Positions 60,116 through 64,000 of a DNA stretch of 64,000 nt are shown one piece after another (within the stretch, counting starts at the first letter, position 1; every line of letters begins with the position of its first letter). The DNA is from Protonemura montana. Taxonomy: Eukaryota; Arthropoda; Insecta; Plecoptera; Nemouridae. Where the stretch lies: positions 9,997,701 through 10,061,700 of the forward strand of contig OX387607.1 of assembly GCA_947568835.1 (NCBI GenBank), read 5' to 3'. A model generated the notes under the pieces. It saw only the letters and a program-made list of their open reading frames with translations, did no database searches and was not told where the DNA came from. Made by a program: the position numbers and the translations under genes.

Positions 60116-60310
60116 GTGAGCATCTTTAATGAACCTCTTTCTGGTAATCTTGTTATTAAGTGCACCGACAGAATACGCGGAATCGCGAACAAAAGTTGTC
60201 CGGTGACTTACCATGTGTATCGTGATAGCGGTCGATTGAAATCGAATGTGTTACTTTCAAAGTGGACTTTAATTGCGGGGCGTAGATATTTCGAAATTGA
60301 TGGTTCATAA
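60116..60310 (+). CDS. Candidate coding fragment, unknown protein
   Basis: A frame of 64 codons (NEPLSGNLVIKCTDRIRGIA, then VTYHVYRDSGRLKSNVLLSK, WTLIAGRRYFEIDGS, stop) has even amino acid use. It is preceded by CCCGTGAG, which might be an acceptor but is weak. It could be an old exon or element remnant. Confidence 0.2.
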   Translation: MSIFNEPLSGNLVIKCTDRIRGIANKSCPVTYHVYRDSGRLKSNVLLSKWTLIAGRRYFEIDGS

Positions 60311-60751
60311 GCTAATAAGATAGTTTCAATGGTCGTTAACTGGAGAATTACCAGAAAATAATTTTCATATTGCAAAAGGTAATTGTTGTAATATCGATAA
60401 TTGTAAATTACGCTGTAAAGAGTATTGACTTTCGAGAGAATCTAAAGAGGATGTCATTGATTTCGATTGTAGATAAAAAAAAATAACAATAATAACGGTA
60501 ATTTCTTCGCTTACTTAGGTACTATTTGCTAAAGTGGTCAATTACATTCGGTTACAATGGCTTACACGAATGCATAGCTGCAGAGAGATAGGGTGTATAA
60601 TATGTGCTGTAACAATTGTCTTGCCATTGTAAAATGATTGAAATCTCTACGTTCGGCTTGACTCGGTTTGTCGTGACGCTTCTGTGAGAAGCATTCTCAA
60701 ATCTTCGCACTCCAAGCCAACTTTAGCTACAAAACACATGGCATTCTCATA
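60311..60751. other. No supported gene
   Basis: AT-rich, no recognised element. Confidence 0.35.
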
Positions 60752-61116
60752 TGGTGCGTCCCAAAAACGCAGGTGCATACAATTCTAACAATGGGCCTTT
60801 GTTCCCGCATTTTTTTTGAGTCAATATGAACCTCTGAAACAGGTTTGTTGTCAGAATTGATTGATAGGACTCCGTTGTCAAATGTTGCTCATACTGACGG
60901 CAACTCAGTGAGTTGGGTTTCTGCAAATATAACAAGTTAAACTGTCGGGAAGGGGTGAGGGTAGGTAGGTTAGATGGCAACATGGCTTAGATAATCGAGT
61001 CGAGACGAATTGAAATGTTGAAACCTGACAAGATGAACATGAATCAAATAACGACCCTCTTAATTGCCACTAGCGGACCTACAAAAGCAACGAGCTTGCG
61101 TTTTTAGGATGTACCA
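60752..61116 (+). mobile_element. MITE-B reference copy, 365 bp, TA target duplication
   Basis: TA at 60750-60751 and 61117-61118 flank termini TGGTGCGTCCCAAAAACGCA and GCTTGCGTTTTTAGGATGTA with final ACCA. The terminal inverted repeats are about 28 bp. Interior boxes CCTCTGAAACAGGTTTGTTG and GTCGGGAAGGGGTGAGGGTA recur in the other copies. There is no open frame that could be a transposase. Confidence 0.85.
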
Positions 61117-61118
61117 TA

Positions 61119-62316
61119 CAATTCCCGACAATACCAGCAACGTAATTCCATGGAAACATTTGTGTGACAAATAAAAAAAAGGATGACACAAATCACCCAA
61201 CAATAACTCGACAAATTGAACGGGGAAAACATTCCTTCATATTAACTCGAAAATAAAACTATAATTGTAATCTCCATTTATGTTTGTCGCTTGCAGAGAA
61301 ACGCGAGGCAAGATGCTAAATAGCAATGAAACATGGCACGCTAAGATGACATCTATTCCATTTTAGCGTTCTCCAACGAGCATAACGAAGATCTTACATG
61401 GTGTAATGCCTCTCTTTACTCGACTCTAAGACGAGGTGCATCATCGCACAGCATCCTAAGATTGTTATAACAGCTTTCTAGCGTCCCTGTAACACATTAC
61501 TTAACAGAGGCCTATCGATTGTGTTTTGCAGATTGTCAATCACATTGTGTAATTCTAAACACGTCTTGCAAACAGATTCGATCGAGACTTGTCTGTGTGT
61601 GTGTGTGTAAAAATCCATGGGAAAGAAAATCAGAAGTAGGAAAGTCAACGCGTGTTAGAAATCAAGTCGTGTGAGTCATGCGATTCAGTAGAAGCCCCAA
61701 TAAAAATGGCCACTAAATTAGATCTAATAAAAATCGGATATATTCGGTAGATAATCTTTTGACGTTGAGAATGGCTTGGTTTTGTTATCCAAATTGAAGC
61801 TTTCTCTAGAACTACTGTCACAGATCTGTTTTTTTAAACTGAACGTATTCTGCTAATTAGGTTAGAATAGGTCAGTGAAGCTGGCGCCTCCCACTGAAGA
61901 AAAGTATTGGATATTAAGTGCTTTGTTAATACTTACTTCTTGTCCCGAAAGGTTAAGTTAGATCTGTGGTTGGATGTTAGTCCACTGGACTAACTACTCA
62001 AGTGTTTTTAAGTCGCTTTTTCCAGTTTATAAAAATGGGGGTTTGCACCTTTGTGTTGAGTATCACCCAAATTGAAATAAAACTTTCGGACTTTGTTAGA
62101 CTTTAATTATTAAATATCCAACTGAAAATCGCTAGGGACTGTTCCAAATTCGTGTTTGGGCTAAGTTTAGGGAATGGGTCAAACCCTGAAAACACGATCC
62201 TGGAAGGTGAGGGGCAAGGTAAGACAAGGAATTAGGTTGGATTAGAGTAGCCCATCAACCTGACGTTTCGCCCACAAATCGCCCCATTTTCCGTTCCAAT
62301 CCTCTCTTGAACTACC
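61119..62316. other. No supported gene
   Basis: Contains a (TG)7 microsatellite at about 61595-61608. No exon is supported. Confidence 0.35.
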
Positions 62317-62432
62317 GAACGGTTTGGCGTGTTGGAAACACCGGTTCTTGAGATATCACCGAAGTTAAGCAACACTGCGCTGAGTCAGGTATTGGATGGG
62401 TGACCATCCATGGGTTGGAGGGATGAAATCTG
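62317..62432 (+). mobile_element. 5S rRNA-derived SINE, head only (copy S12)
   Basis: The least diverged 5S head in the window: ACCGAACGGTTTGGCGTGTT, GGAAACACCGGTTC, CACCGAAGTTAAGCAACACT, TTGGATGGGTGACCATC. It then jumps to GGTTGGAGGGATGAAATCTG and ends. About 25 bp between head and body are deleted and the 3' body is absent. Confidence 0.9.
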
Positions 62433-63651
62433 CCGCAAGAGCGTGTTAGCATCGCCATCGTGCTCGGCAGTGTGAGTGAGACAAGACTAAATTGCAAATA
62501 ACGCCATCCATCGGAAGAGGTCCAAACTATTTTAGCTTTGAGCCGAGGGAATGCAGTGAAACTTAGCGGTCTCTCCGACCCTGCAGTTTTGACAGAAGCA
62601 GCGTAACCCAGGATGAAATGTCTGTGCTTATACCACGCTAAATAGCGTAGCGGCGATTTTGGACCCCCGGCTAAAATCTAGCAAGAATCCACCAATTTTC
62701 GGTGCAGCATGAGACACAATGCGCCGCGACGACAAAGTCTTGACATAATCCCACGTTTGTGCCCAGCGTGTACGACGTTGCAGGCACGATCGAAACAAGC
62801 AGAGAGGTTCATAAAGAACCGATTATTAGCCAGCCTGCATCGTGGCCCTTACCAGCAGCCGGCTGTCCTCTGCAGACTTGCAGTCGCGCTCATGCCCCGG
62901 CTAATCACATACTAACCACCGGACCACTAATCATATAGCCGACCGCGAGTTAATTAGTGGTTGCCATGGCAATTACAACCGTCTCCGTGTGGTGCTGAAA
63001 ACACGAATTGGTAAAATATGTGCGTTGCTTATGTAAGCGCTGTTTAAATAATGATGGGTACTTGCAGATTCGGAATTGGCGCTGCATTTCAGTTCCACAT
63101 AACCTTTGTGCAAATTTTGTGTCAACATCTTTTTATGCTTTTATTGTGGCTCCGATACACACATAAATCACCCATCCTGTCAATCGATGTTTCTGCTTCC
63201 AATTTTCTTAAGCCCTTGTTAAGTTACAAAAATATCTACGAAAACGTTGGGTACTATGAGGAGGTTAAAACATACTAAAAGTGTACAAAGTCGCTGGTTA
63301 CACCAATATATGTCTCAGCTATCTTTAAACATTACACCAAGAGGTACTCGGTCGACACCGGGCTAATTATCAACCATTGGCATGTCCTTTTAACGACGGT
63401 TGAGAAATTTCCAGTAAAACTGTGATCGCTGTAAATTATATTAAAAAAAAAACACGATATTTTTCATAGCAGCCAAATCTTGTGTCTATACTGTGACACC
63501 ATCAACTATCGATGTCATCAATGAATCGAAACCAACCCTACAAAACTACCTCCAGGAACCACATCTAGTGTTCCACCGTCTCCCGCCACCGACTTCAGCG
63601 CACCACCGCGTCGCCAGGCAGAAGCTTAGGTAGCCAGCGGGCGCGCGTTAA
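62433..63651. other. No supported gene
   Basis: Frames at 62709 and 63051 lack convincing support. The latter ends NIYENVGYYEEVKTY and has an upstream acceptor-like ACTTGCAG, but nothing else. Confidence 0.35.
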
Positions 63652-63849
63652 TTACCCTAGCGGCCGGGCAGCCAGGTCATAGGGCTCGTGACCTGGCAGG
63701 ACCTGGCGACGGGTCACGAGCGAGACCTGCCTCCACCAGTCCACGACCGTTGCCAGAAACGCACGATTCCCGAGCCACAACGCTTTCCGATTTTCGGTGC
63801 CAGCGTCAAGTTGTAAATCGAATTTTCGACGACGATCTTTGTTGTTCAT
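63652..63849 (-). CDS. Candidate small coding region, unknown protein
   Basis: The minus-strand ATG at 63849 in a good context (CTAAATGAAC) opens 65 codons: MNNKDRRRKFDLQLDAGTEN, RKALWLGNRAFLATVVDWWR, QVSLVTRRQVLPGHEPYDLA, RPLG, stop. It is GC-rich relative to its surroundings. A 10-bp hairpin (GCTCGTGACC/GGTCACGAGC, about 63682-63720) overlaps its end. It could be a first exon with an unrecognised internal donor, or a chance frame. Confidence 0.25.
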   Translation of the reverse strand: MNNKDRRRKFDLQLDAGTENRKALWLGNRAFLATVVDWWRQVSLVTRRQVLPGHEPYDLAARPLG

Positions 63850-64000
63850 TTAGTGAGGTTTTTTTCCCCATTATTAATGCTTAAAAATAATGAATTTTTC
63901 TGTAGTAACCTTCGGAATTTATTAATGATTAGTCTTAGTTTAATTTAACAGTTTAAAATTGATAGATTCCTTGACTGGTACTGTTATTTGTAATTAAGTT

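Noticed and set aside
62317..62432. True 5S rRNA gene
   Set aside because: Only the 5' two thirds resemble 5S rRNA. The sequence then joins the SINE body, as in the other dispersed copies.

Overview
The window is eukaryotic nuclear DNA, most likely from an arthropod and probably an insect. It is AT-rich and gene-poor. Candidate exons have GT-AG splice sites, and the space between them is packed with short non-autonomous transposons. There is no bacterial operon structure, CRISPR array or complete rRNA/tRNA gene. Open frames of 60-170 codons are expected by chance in 64 kb of this composition, so most were discarded. A frame was kept only when splice sites, phase, a homologous copy or a poly(A) signal supported it.

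The clearest genes are two tandem paralogues near the left end (2302-3869 and 5733-6261, + strand). Each has three exons: a short phase-1 first exon, an 87-nt second exon, and a 14-nt coding third exon. They encode 42- and 44-residue single-pass membrane micropeptides with the same C-terminal block VGKPPGKAPKFI. I do not recognise the family. The first intron of the left copy holds a 140-bp foldback.

Elsewhere there are weaker, partial gene models. These are a minus-strand chain of four phase-compatible exons at 14867-16432, possible terminal exons at 13652, 17585, 46342 (with AATAAA just downstream) and 58629, and isolated internal exons at 52381, 54407 and 57709. A TATA/initiator-like promoter lies at 45535.

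The rest is a repeat landscape. (1) Twelve copies or fragments of a roughly 400-bp SINE with a 5S rRNA-derived head and an AATC-repeat tail. (2) Nine copies of a roughly 363-bp MITE (called MITE-A here) with about 44-bp terminal inverted repeats; in one copy the 3' terminal repeat has become a tandem array. (3) Four copies of a 365-bp TA-flanked MITE (MITE-B) beginning TGGT. (4) Four copies of a foldback element with a tRNA-like core. (5) One tRNA-derived SINE. (6) A 5'-truncated jockey-like LINE with its poly(A) tail. (7) Minisatellites, degenerate tandem arrays and long palindromes. Nested insertions, such as a 5S-SINE inside a MITE-A, give a partial relative chronology.
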